Positions 8,526-16,234 of a stretch of DNA of 64,000 nt are shown here, in pieces. Every line of letters begins with the position of its first letter. Within the stretch, counting starts at the first letter, position 1. Position numbers and translations under genes: made by a program. The notes below the pieces were generated by a model. It had not been told where the DNA came from. It saw only the letters and a program-made list of their open reading frames with translations, and ran no database searches. Where the stretch lies: NCBI GenBank assembly GCA_015075445.1, contig JABTUJ010000020.1, positions 1 to 64,000 on the forward strand, given 5' to 3'. The DNA comes from Verrucomicrobiales bacterium. GTDB lineage: Bacteria > Verrucomicrobiota > Verrucomicrobiia > Limisphaerales > J093.

Positions 8526-9029
8526 CGCCTGCCTAAAATCCCGCAGATTGGTGGAGCCTGGCAGTGAGTCGTGGCTACCGAGCAGACCGCGGGATCCACG
8601 TAAACCGCCTCCGCCGTCATCGGCGTTCGTCCTCCCAGAACCGGCGCGTGGCCTCGGCGGAAAGCGGATTCGGCTGGCGCTGATGCTGGACCAACTGACG
8701 AGCCAGTATCACTTGAGAGTCACAAACGCTGCCTGAGCGGTCTCCGTCTAGCAATCGCTTTTGGCCCAGGGGCGTGAGGTGGAACGTAACGAGGGTCTGC
8801 TTGATCGTCGCCCGGGCCCAGTGGCCCCGGGTCGGTTTGGCTTCGAGTACCGGCATGTCGGAGTTCGGCAGCCCCGCCCGACCTGTCACGCGTAAACCGC
8901 TTCCTCCCGTCGGTCAGAGGGCTCGGTGGCGATGCGTTCCCGGATGAACCACCTCGGGACCGGTTCTGAGGCAACGCGGGGACAAGGCCTGGCACCCGCT
9001 CCGGGGTGCCGGGCTGCGGGCGCACGGGC

Positions 9030-9060
9030 CCGGAGGTCGCCGTTGGGCGGCGACCTCCGG
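9030..9060. repeat. GC-rich perfect hairpin
   Basis: CCGGAGGTCGCC (9030-9041) is followed after 7 nt by its exact reverse complement (9049-9060). There is no T-run, so it is a repeat-type hairpin rather than a standard terminator. Confidence 0.6.
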
Positions 9061-9078
9061 CTACCGTCTGGAACGCCT

Positions 9079-9181
9079 CCGGCGGTGAGGTGGGACGCCT
9101 CCGGCGTTGGGGTGGGGCGATGCCGGCGTTGGGGTGGGGCGATGCCGGCGTTGGGGTGGGGGCGTTGCCGGCGTTGGACGG
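9079..9181. repeat. 22-bp tandem repeat, about five units
   Basis: Units with the core CCGGCGTTGGGGTGGGGCGA start at 9079 (diverged), 9101, 9123, 9145 (one base longer) and 9168 (partial). The units at 9101 and 9123 are identical. G-rich on the plus strand. Confidence 0.85.
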
Positions 9182-9480
9182 TCGGCGTGCGGACCGGAGA
9201 ACTCCGACATCACCGATGGGGACGGGGCGGGGGAGCGGTCGGCCGCGTGCTGGAAGCGGCAGTGTCATCGCAGCAAACCGACATGCGACCCGTCCGTGGG
9301 GATGGCCCGGAGGGGGCGGGGGACGCCGATGAGCTGTGGCGGGAAGGGGCGCGTTCACTCCCGCTACGGTTTCGGGGCCACTCCGGCGCCGAAGCCGGGA
9401 AGACCTCATCGAACCGGGCCGAGCAGGTGCAGAATCCGTTTAGGCAGCCCGCGCACCCCCGATTTTCCTGGGAAAGTTGG

Positions 9481-9565
9481 TGGTGGGAGAAGGATTTGAA
9501 CCTTCGTAGGGCGTTAGCCCGACAGATTTACAGTCTGTTCCGATTGACCACTCCGGCATCCCACC
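9481..9565 (-). tRNA. tRNA-Tyr (anticodon GTA)
   Basis: Read on the minus strand, the acceptor stem GGTGGGA pairs with TCCCACC. The anticodon arm is ACAGA-CTGTAAA-TCTGT with GTA at 9531-9529, a long variable arm follows as expected for bacterial tRNA-Tyr, and the T-loop is TTCAAATCC. The discriminator is A, and CCA is encoded directly after it (9480-9478). Length is 85 nt without CCA. Confidence 0.97.
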
Positions 9566-9757
9566 AGCCGCGGCGTGCGCCGCGGGGGTGATTAAGCCGG
9601 AGCATGCGGGGCTTGTCAACCGGGGGGAACGCGGTCCGGATGGGCGGGTGACCTCCCCTCCGTTTGAGCAGCGCAAGATGGAACAGGCTGCGTTCGCGGG
9701 GATCGCGGTCGGAAATGAAGCCTTGTCAAGCGCGGCGATTCGAGCGCCCATTGGCCC

Positions 9758-11113
9758 ATGAAGGCCCGTAGTCTGACGCGGCGCGAATTCCTTGCCTCCA
9801 CCTCGGCCACCACGATTGCCACCGTGACCTCGCCGGTGTTGCCGCTGGCCGCGAGCGTGACCCGAACGGCCGGCAAGCCCGCCATCCTGGGCGGCGAACC
9901 CGTGCGCAAGAACCGCCCGTGGCCGGACTGGCCGTACATCGACGACCAGATCGTGGATGCGGTGGTCAAGACGACCCGGAGCGGCATCTGGTGTCGGATC
10001 CAGTCAGCCAGCGGCACGGTGCCCACGTTTGAGAAGGAGTACGCCCGCCTGATGGGCTCGCGCTTCTGCGTGGCGACCGGATCGGGGACACAGGCGTTGC
10101 ACACCTGCGTGGAAGCGTTGGGCATCGGCCCGGGCGACGAAGTCATCACCTCGCCCTACACCGATCCGGGGACCATCGCCAGCATCCTGTCGGCGCGCGC
10201 GCTCCCGGTCCTGGCCGATCTGGACCCGGCCTCCTACCAACTGGATCCCGACGACGTCGAGCGGCGGATCACGGAGAATACGCGGGCGATCATGCCGGTT
10301 CACATGATGGGCCAGCCGTGTGATCTGCAGCGGATCCTGGCGCTGGCGAAGCGGCACCATCTGGTCGTGATCGAGGACGCCGCCCAAGCCCATCTGGCGG
10401 AATATCAGGGCAAGAAGCTGGGGACGATTGCGCCCTTGGGATGCTTCAGTTTCCAGAGCAGCAAGACCATCGCGTGCGGGGAGGGTGGGGCGGTGCTGGG
10501 GGATGATGAGGCGCTGATGGACAAGTGCTACACCGTGCACAACCACGGCACCAACCGCGCCGGACGCACCGAATGCATCGGGCCCAAGTACCGCATGAAC
10601 GAATTCGAGGCGGCGGTCCTGCTGGCGCAGTTAGCCGGGGCGCAGGAGCGCTTCGAGCGACGCAACCGGAATGCGGCGTACCTGACGTCGCGGCTCAAAG
10701 GTTTCCCGGGTCTGGTGCCGCAGAAGCTCTACGAAGGGACGGCGAGCGGCTCGTTCTACCTGTACGCGATGAGTTATCAGCAGGCGCACTTCGACGGCCT
10801 CGACCGGGCGCGGTTCCTGAAGGCGGTCGCGGCCGAGGGCGTTGGCCTGAGCCCGTACATCGAGCGCGGGTTGCACCGCGAACCTTGGGTGGACCACATC
10901 GCCCAGTCCCGCGCCTACCAGAAGATGTATCCGGCCGGCCGGCTGAGGCGGTTCCGGGAGGAGATGTGCTGCCCGCGGTGCGACCAGGTGTGCGCCGAGA
11001 TGGTGATGCTCTGGGCTTCGGGACCGCTGCTCGGCAGCCAGGCGGACATGGACGACGTGGCGGATGCGATTCTCAAGGTCTACGAGCATCGGGAGGCGCT
11101 CCGGTCGATTTAG
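9758..11113 (+). CDS. Tat-signal DegT/DnrJ/EryC1/StrS-family PLP aminotransferase-like protein
   Basis: 451 residues. The N-terminus has a twin-arginine motif (S-L-T-R-R-E-F-L, residues 5-12) followed by a hydrophobic stretch, so the folded protein is probably exported with its cofactor. The body is a DegT-type sugar aminotransferase: GSGTQAL (phosphate-binding), D207 in IEDAAQAH (pyridine N contact), and the Schiff-base lysine K236 in FQSSKTIACGEGG. The C-terminal half has the usual YRMNEFEAAVLLAQL. Such enzymes normally act on nucleotide sugars in the cytoplasm; export suggests a periplasmic role or loss of the sugar-nucleotide function. It is monocistronic here, with no sugar-biosynthesis neighbours. 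Confidence 0.88.
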   Translation: MKARSLTRREFLASTSATTIATVTSPVLPLAASVTRTAGKPAILGGEPVRKNRPWPDWPYIDDQIVDAVVKTTRSGIWCRIQSASGTVPTFEKEYARLMGSRFCVATGSGTQALHTCVEALGIGPGDEVITSPYTDPGTIASILSARALPVLADLDPASYQLDPDDVERRITENTRAIMPVHMMGQPCDLQRILALAKRHHLVVIEDAAQAHLAEYQGKKLGTIAPLGCFSFQSSKTIACGEGGAVLGDDEALMDKCYTVHNHGTNRAGRTECIGPKYRMNEFEAAVLLAQLAGAQERFERRNRNAAYLTSRLKGFPGLVPQKLYEGTASGSFYLYAMSYQQAHFDGLDRARFLKAVAAEGVGLSPYIERGLHREPWVDHIAQSRAYQKMYPAGRLRRFREEMCCPRCDQVCAEMVMLWASGPLLGSQADMDDVADAILKVYEHREALRSI

Positions 11114-11256
11114 AATCGCGGAGGGGATCTTCGGTTTCTTACAATTCAAGCCGTTCCCAACGGGTGGTGCGCCGGCTTCCAGCGCGGGGTGGAAAATGTA
11201 ATTGTTGGTCCCCTGGTTTTCGGCTACGACAACGGCCATCGAACCAAAGGCCAACT

Positions 11257-11862
11257 GTGAAAACCGGAATCCTCCTGTTGTTGATCGTCCTGTTGCTGCC
11301 GCTGTTCCTGCTCGCGGTCTTCGTGATCGCGCTCTACAACCGGCTGGTCACGCTGCGCAACCGCTTCAAGAATGCGTATGCCCAGATCGAGGTGCAGCTC
11401 AAGCGCCGGTATGATCTCATCCCGAACCTGGTCGAGACGGTCAAGGGCTACCTCAAGCACGAGCGGGAGACCCTCGAGCGGGTGATCACGGCGCGCAACG
11501 CGGCGGCGAGCGCCAACCAGCGCGCGGCGGCCAACCCGGGTGACGCCGGGGCCATGCGCGAGTTGGTGGCGGCGGAGTCCTCGTTGGGGGGTGTGCTCGG
11601 CCGGCTGTTCGCGCTGGCGGAGGCGTATCCCGATCTCAAGGCCAACCAGAACATGCTCAGCCTCCAGGAGGAGCTCGCCTCGACGGAGAACAAGGTGGCG
11701 TTCGCCCGGCAGGCCTTCAACGACGCGGTGATGGTGTACAACACGGCGCGCGAAACCTTCCCGAGCAACCTGGTGGCCGGCGCGTTCAACTTCACCGCGG
11801 CCGAGCTGTTCGTGGTCGAGAAGCCGGAGGAACGCGAGGCGCCGAAGGTATCGTTCACCTGA
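11257..11862 (+). CDS. lemA: LemA family protein
   Basis: 201 residues. One N-terminal membrane helix (residues 4-22, leucine/valine-rich) is followed by the four-helix LemA domain, with the family block RFKNAYAQIEVQLKRRYDLI-PNLVETVKGY and an ending FNFTAAELFVVEKPEE. The start is GTG 11257 with AAAGG 6 nt upstream. It lies 8 nt before an M48 membrane protease gene, the usual LemA-HtpX-like pairing in bacteria; LemA is thought to present or regulate a membrane-associated process with this protease, but its biochemical role is not settled. Confidence 0.93.
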   Translation: MKTGILLLLIVLLLPLFLLAVFVIALYNRLVTLRNRFKNAYAQIEVQLKRRYDLIPNLVETVKGYLKHERETLERVITARNAAASANQRAAANPGDAGAMRELVAAESSLGGVLGRLFALAEAYPDLKANQNMLSLQEELASTENKVAFARQAFNDAVMVYNTARETFPSNLVAGAFNFTAAELFVVEKPEEREAPKVSFT

Positions 11863-11870
11863 GCCGGGGG

Positions 11871-13178
11871 ATGGACTTCTTCGACCGCCAGGATCGGGCC
11901 CGGCGCCGGACGAAGTTGCTGGTGCTCTACTTCGCGGTGGCGCTGGCGCTCACGGTGCTGGCGCTGAACCTCGTCTTCGCGCTGATCTTCCGCCTCGACT
12001 GGAATCGGCCGGACGACTGGCAGCGCCTCTGGGACGCCCGCCTGTTTGCCGGGGTCACCGCCGGCACGACCTTCGTCATCTTTCTGGGCAGCGTGGCGAA
12101 GATCCTCGAGCTGCGGCGCGGAGGGTCGGCGGTGGCCGAGATGCTCGGGGGCACGCCGGTGCATCCCCACACCACGGACCTCGAAGAGCGCCGGCTGCTG
12201 AATGTGGTCGAGGAGATGGCACTGGCCTCGGGCATTCCGGTCCCGCAGGTGTACCTGCTGCGTCAGGAGGGAGGCATCAATGCCTTCGCCGCGGGGCTGG
12301 ACACCCGTGACGCCGCGGTGGGCGTGACGCGGGGTTGTCTCCGGTTTCTGAACCGGGACGAACTGCAAGGGGTCATTGCCCACGAGTTCAGCCACATCCT
12401 GAACGGTGACATGCGGCTGAACCTGCGGTTGATCGGCATCATCAACGGCCTGCTGGTGCTGGCGATCCTGGGGCGGCAGATGTTGCGGGTGCGGGCCGGG
12501 AGTTCGCGCGGCGGCAAGGGCGCCAATGCGCTGCCGCTCATCGGCCTGGCGCTGGTCATCCTCGGGGGCATTGGCGTGCTGTTCGGCCGGCTCATCAAGA
12601 GCGCGGTCTCGCGGCAGCGGGAGTTCCTGGCCGACGCCGCGGCGGTGCAGTTCACGCGGAACCCGCCGGGGCTGGCGGGGGCGCTCAAGAAGATCGGGGG
12701 ACTGGCGGCGGGCTCACGGCTGGAGAACCCCAAGGCGGAGGAGGCCAGTCACCTGTTCTTCGGGAACGGGCTTTCGGAATCGTGGCTCGCGTGGTTTTCG
12801 ACGCACCCGCCCCTCGCGGATCGCATCCGGCTGCTGGACCCGCAATTCGACGGGGTCTTTCCGAAGGTCAGCCCGGCGAGCGCGGGTCTTGAGCCGGGGG
12901 GGCGGACCGACCGCGGAGGCGCGGCCGACATTGGCCGGCTGGTCCCGGTGGCAGGAGCGGTGCCACCCCGCTGCAAGGCGCGGTGCCAACCATCCCGGCG
13001 GCTCTTCTGGTGGCCCAGGTGGGGCGCCCACGCCGGGGGACATCCAATACGCCAGCGCCCTGCTCGAGCGCTTGCCTGCCGAGTTGGTCGCGGCGGCGCG
13101 GGAACCGTTGGGCGCCGCAGGTCTGGTGTTGGCGCTGGTGTTGAGCGGGGACGAAGACCGGCGGCAAGGCCAGCTTGA
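11871..13178 (+). CDS. M48 family membrane metalloprotease (N-terminal reading frame of a frameshifted gene)
   Basis: Zinc protease embedded in the inner membrane. Two N-terminal helices (about 16-40 and 59-78) precede the catalytic domain: HEFSH with zinc ligands H171/H175 and catalytic E172, and third ligand E251 in REFLADAAA. Two further helices lie between them (188-200, 220-240). The segment up to GLSESWLAWFSTHPPLADRIRLLDPQFDG (about residue 325) is a normal M48 domain. After a run of seven G (12896-12902) the frame turns into low-complexity Arg/Gly/Pro sequence, and the credible continuation is in the +1 frame (next feature). This is either a real frameshift or an error in the homopolymer. 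The neighbour is LemA. Confidence 0.85.
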   Translation: MDFFDRQDRARRRTKLLVLYFAVALALTVLALNLVFALIFRLDWNRPDDWQRLWDARLFAGVTAGTTFVIFLGSVAKILELRRGGSAVAEMLGGTPVHPHTTDLEERRLLNVVEEMALASGIPVPQVYLLRQEGGINAFAAGLDTRDAAVGVTRGCLRFLNRDELQGVIAHEFSHILNGDMRLNLRLIGIINGLLVLAILGRQMLRVRAGSSRGGKGANALPLIGLALVILGGIGVLFGRLIKSAVSRQREFLADAAAVQFTRNPPGLAGALKKIGGLAAGSRLENPKAEEASHLFFGNGLSESWLAWFSTHPPLADRIRLLDPQFDGVFPKVSPASAGLEPGGRTDRGGAADIGRLVPVAGAVPPRCKARCQPSRRLFWWPRWGAHAGGHPIRQRPARALACRVGRGGAGTVGRRRSGVGAGVERGRRPAARPA

Positions 13179-13821
13179 CGCGATCGAGGCGCAGGTGCGG
13201 GCCGAGTACTTCGCGGGGCTGCCAGCCATCGCCGCAGCGGTGGAGGCGCTCGCGCCGCGGGATCGTCTGCCCTTGGTGTCGCTGGCGTTGCCGGCGTTGC
13301 GCGAGCTTTCGCCTTCGCAATATGAAGGCTTCGCGCGGCTGCTCGAAGAGTTGGTCGAGAGTGACCGGGAGATCGACCTGTTCGAGTACGCCCTGCTGCG
13401 GCTGGTGCGGCGGCATCTGGCGCCGCGGTTTGGAGCGGAACGCCCGGCACGCGTGGTGCAGTACTACGCGCTCAATCCGCTGCTGCCGGACTGCGCGGTG
13501 TTGCTGTCGGCGCTTGCCCACCAGGGGCAGGACGAGGAGCGGGCGGCCGCGCGGGCCTTTGCGGCGGGGGCGAGGCGACTCGATCCGGCGGGAACACGGC
13601 TCCGTCTGTTGCCGGCCGCGCAGTGCAATCTGGCGGAGATCGATGCCGCACTGGACCGGTTGGCGCTGGCTGCGCCGGCGATCAAGCGGCAGTTGCTCGA
13701 CGGCTGCGCGCTGGCGGTGGCGGCGGACGGACAGGTCGAGGTGCGCGAAGCCGAGCTGATCCGGGCGATTGCTGACTCGTTGGAGTGCCCGCTGCCACCG
13801 GGGCTCGGGGTGGAAGCGTAA
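12904..13821 (+). pseudogene. Out-of-frame C-terminal part of the M48 protease gene
   Basis: In the frame one base ahead of the protease, a clean coding stretch runs from about 13035 (DIQYASALLERLPAELVAAA) to the TAA at 13821. It is helix-rich: RDRLPLVSLALPALRELSP, QYEGFARLLEELVESDREID, and a tail CALAVAADGQVEVREAELIRAI reminiscent of TerB-like domains. It has no start codon of its own at a sensible place. Joining at the G-run near 12900 would give one protein of about 650 residues: M48 domain, a short Pro/Gly linker, and this helical domain. The linker DNA contains a small inverted repeat (GGTGGCA...TGCCACC, 12949-12969), a possible insertion. Confidence 0.6.
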
Positions 13822-13835
13822 GCGGGCTGGAACAC

Positions 13836-14813
13836 TCAGCCGGCGTCGGGACCCAGCGGGTTCCACAGCGGGCAGCGCACGTGGCGGTCCGGCAGGACCT
13901 CGAGCAGGCAGGGCGGGCTGCGGCGGCATTCAGGCTCGGCCCGGGGGCAGCGCGGATGGAAGCGGCAACCGGAAGGGAAGGCACCCGCCGGCGGAGCCTG
14001 ACCGGGGATGTTTGCGAGGCGTTCCGCCCCCGCCCCGAGACGCGGCACGGCGTTGAGCAGGGCGCGGGTGTAGGGATGGAGGGGATTCGCCAGGACCGCG
14101 GGCACGGGTCCTTCCTCGACAATCTGGCCGGCATACATGACGGCCACCCGGTCGGCGAATTCGGCCACGATGCCCAGATGATGGGTGATGAGGAGGATGC
14201 TCATGCCCAGGCGGCGGCGCAGGTCGGTGAGGAGCTCGAGGATCTGGGCTTGGATGGTGACATCGAGCGCGGTGGTGGGTTCGTCCGCCACCAGCAACCG
14301 CGGTTGCGCGGCCAGGGCCATGGCGATCATCACGCGCTGCAGCATGCCGCCGGAGAGTTGGTGGGGATAGTCGCGCGCGCGCCGGGCCGCGGCGGGGATG
14401 CCGGTGAGCTCGAGCAAGCGCGTGACTTCGTCGCGGTGCGCGGCGGCTGGCCGGTGCAGTTCGAGCATTTCGCGGATCTGATCGCCCACGCGGAGGACCG
14501 GATTCAGGGCGGCGGCGGGTTCCTGGAAGATGTAGGCCACCACGCGGCCGCGGATGGCCCGCAGTTCCCGCTCAGGCAGATGACGGATGGCCCGGCCGGC
14601 CAGGAGGATTTCGCCGTCAATCCAATGGGCGGGCGGCGAGGGCAACAGGCGCGCAATGGACAGCCCCGTGACGGACTTGCCCGAACCGCTTTCGCCGACC
14701 AGACACACCGTCTGGCCCTCGGCCACGCGCAGCGACACGCCGTCCACGGCACGCACGGCAGCGGGGCCGCTGCCGAACTCGACGGCCAGATCCCGGATGT
14801 CGAGCAGGGCCAT
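13836..14813 (-). CDS. Oligopeptide/dipeptide ABC transporter ATP-binding protein (DppD/OppD type)
   Basis: 325 residues. Energises uptake of peptides across the inner membrane. Walker A GESGSGKS (40-47), Q-loop in IFQEP, signature LSGGMLQR (153-160) and Walker B LLVADEP (D177, E178) are intact, and the switch His is in LITHHLG. The C-terminal oligopeptide-HPY extension is present (NPLHPYTRALL, then CRFHPRCPRAEPEC with four Cys), which marks the DppD/OppD group. The partner ATPase, permeases and binding protein are not adjacent within the window. The next gene upstream on the same strand encodes NamZ; the 15-nt gap suggests co-transcription and a role in importing cell-wall peptides or muropeptides (inference). 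Confidence 0.93.
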   Translation of the reverse strand: MALLDIRDLAVEFGSGPAAVRAVDGVSLRVAEGQTVCLVGESGSGKSVTGLSIARLLPSPPAHWIDGEILLAGRAIRHLPERELRAIRGRVVAYIFQEPAAALNPVLRVGDQIREMLELHRPAAAHRDEVTRLLELTGIPAAARRARDYPHQLSGGMLQRVMIAMALAAQPRLLVADEPTTALDVTIQAQILELLTDLRRRLGMSILLITHHLGIVAEFADRVAVMYAGQIVEEGPVPAVLANPLHPYTRALLNAVPRLGAGAERLANIPGQAPPAGAFPSGCRFHPRCPRAEPECRRSPPCLLEVLPDRHVRCPLWNPLGPDAG

Positions 14814-14828
14814 CGGCGGACCGGGGGT

Positions 14829-16070
14829 TCACGGATAGAGGAGATACTTCTGGCGTCGCTGACGGAAGGCGTCCTCACCGGTCTTCCATCCGGCGATGAT
14901 GGTGGGAGCGGAGCCCCCGCGGGCGAGGGCCAGTCGGGTGGCATCTGTGCCATTCACCTTGTCGAACATGTTGAACGATTTACCGCTCTTGGCGGCCTCG
15001 GCGTAGAGGTTGCGGTTGGCGAGCTTCCGAGCGGCGTCCAGCACATGGAAGTTGATGGCCAGCAACGGGGCCGTGGCGCCGTGGGTCACCCGCACGCGGA
15101 CGCCATGCAGCTTCTGATCCTTGAACGCGCCGCGGTTCGGCTGGAACGAGAACGGCACGAAGGTCACGCCCTTGAGGCCGCGCGCGTTGAGGTGTTCGGC
15201 CGCCTGACGCCCGTCCAGCCACGAGGCACCGAAGATCTGGAAGGGGAGCTCGGTGCCGAAGCCGATGCTCACGCCGCCGATCTCGCCAAGGACACCGGTG
15301 GTGGGCAGGCAAAGGGCGGCGTCCACGGTGCGCACGTTCGGGGAGGTGGGCACCCAGGGCAGGCGGGTGTCGGACCAGGCCATGGAGCGGCGCCAGCCCT
15401 CGAGCGGCACGACGGTGAGCTGGCAGCGGTTGGTGATCCAGCGTTCCCCGTTGATCATGCGAGCGAGTTCACCGCAGGTCATGCCGTAGATGAGCGGGAT
15501 TTCCCACTGGCCGATGAAGGAGCGGAAGCGCGGGTCCAGGACGGGGCCTTCGACGCGCTGGCCGCCGAGGGGGTTGGGGCGGTCCAGGACCACGAACGGG
15601 ATGCCGGCCGCGGCGCAGGCGTCCATCGCGAACCCCAGCGTGCTGATGTAGGTGTAGGGCCGGATGCCGGTGTCCTGCAGCTCGTAGACCATCACGTCCA
15701 AACCCTTGAGCATGGCAGGAGTCGGCCGGCGGGTCGGACCCGGGCCGTAGAGCGAGTACAGGGGAAGGCCGGTGGGGCGATGCGTGGTGTTGGTGAACTC
15801 CTGGCCCGCGGGCACGGTGCCGTCGAGCCCGTGTTCAGGGGCGAACAGCGCCACCAGCTTCACGCCCGGCGCGGCCCTCAGCTTGTCGATGGTCGAACGA
15901 CCTGTGGCGTCGCGGCCGGTTTGATTGGTGATCAGGCCGACGCGTTTGCCGCGCAGGACGTCGTAGTGCCGACTGGCCAGGACTTCGTTTCCCAACCGCA
16001 CCGGAACGCCGGTGGCTTCGACGAGCGTGACGGCCAGCAGCAGGCATCCACCCCAAACCCAGGATTGCAT
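14829..16070 (-). CDS. namZ: NamZ-type exo-beta-N-acetylmuramidase (DUF1343)
   Basis: 413 residues with a signal peptide (WVWGGCLLLAVTLVEATG). The DUF1343 family, now known as glycoside hydrolase family GH171, releases terminal N-acetylmuramic acid from peptidoglycan fragments. Family blocks seen: GKRVGLITNQTGRD near residue 41, LFAPEHGLDG near 75, YELQDTGIRPYTYISTL, and VVLDRPNPLGG. These contain the acidic residues of the catalytic pocket. The protein is probably periplasmic. It is the first gene of a likely two-gene unit with a DppD-like ATPase, which suits cell-wall recycling. A -10-like TAGCTT lies 6 nt before the ATG. The symbol is given for the family; activity is not shown. Confidence 0.85.
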   Translation of the reverse strand: MQSWVWGGCLLLAVTLVEATGVPVRLGNEVLASRHYDVLRGKRVGLITNQTGRDATGRSTIDKLRAAPGVKLVALFAPEHGLDGTVPAGQEFTNTTHRPTGLPLYSLYGPGPTRRPTPAMLKGLDVMVYELQDTGIRPYTYISTLGFAMDACAAAGIPFVVLDRPNPLGGQRVEGPVLDPRFRSFIGQWEIPLIYGMTCGELARMINGERWITNRCQLTVVPLEGWRRSMAWSDTRLPWVPTSPNVRTVDAALCLPTTGVLGEIGGVSIGFGTELPFQIFGASWLDGRQAAEHLNARGLKGVTFVPFSFQPNRGAFKDQKLHGVRVRVTHGATAPLLAINFHVLDAARKLANRNLYAEAAKSGKSFNMFDKVNGTDATRLALARGGSAPTIIAGWKTGEDAFRQRRQKYLLYP

Positions 16071-16076
16071 GCGGCC

Positions 16077-16082
16077 AAGCTA
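16077..16082 (-). promoter_or_regulatory. Candidate -10 box abutting namZ
   Basis: TAGCTT on the minus strand, six bases before the ATG at 16070. The same hexamer and spacing occur before the pseudopilin gene at 23122. A start about 7 nt downstream would give a leaderless mRNA. No good -35 is visible. Confidence 0.4.
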
Positions 16083-16234
16083 CCCGGAGGCCGGGAAGCG
16101 GTGCGAGCCGTTTTGCGGCGGGACTTCTTCACAGGATTCTTCCGGGCCTGCGGCCCGGAAAGAGGATGGAGCGGGCAGTGTTTGTGGCGCGCGCCGGGTC
16201 AAGGTAACCTCGGGGGCGTGGACGGGGTATCGCA

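Larger units (their letters stand above)
8526..9477. other. Long intergenic region without a convincing gene
   Basis: About 950 nt between the secreted protein and tRNA-Tyr. Possible frames, for example 90 codons at 8617-8889 on the minus strand, show no recognisable protein. A near-duplicated segment (CGTAAACCGC with CTCC and CCGTC following) occurs near 8598 and 8891, then the hairpin and 22-bp tandem array listed separately. Confidence 0.5.

Noticed and set aside
8617..8889. Possible 90-residue gene on the minus strand
   Set aside because: No homology, no ribosome-binding site, and the DNA is part of a repeat-rich gap; cannot be supported.
9079..9181. CRISPR array or coding repeat
   Set aside because: Units are contiguous with no spacers and the region has no credible frame.
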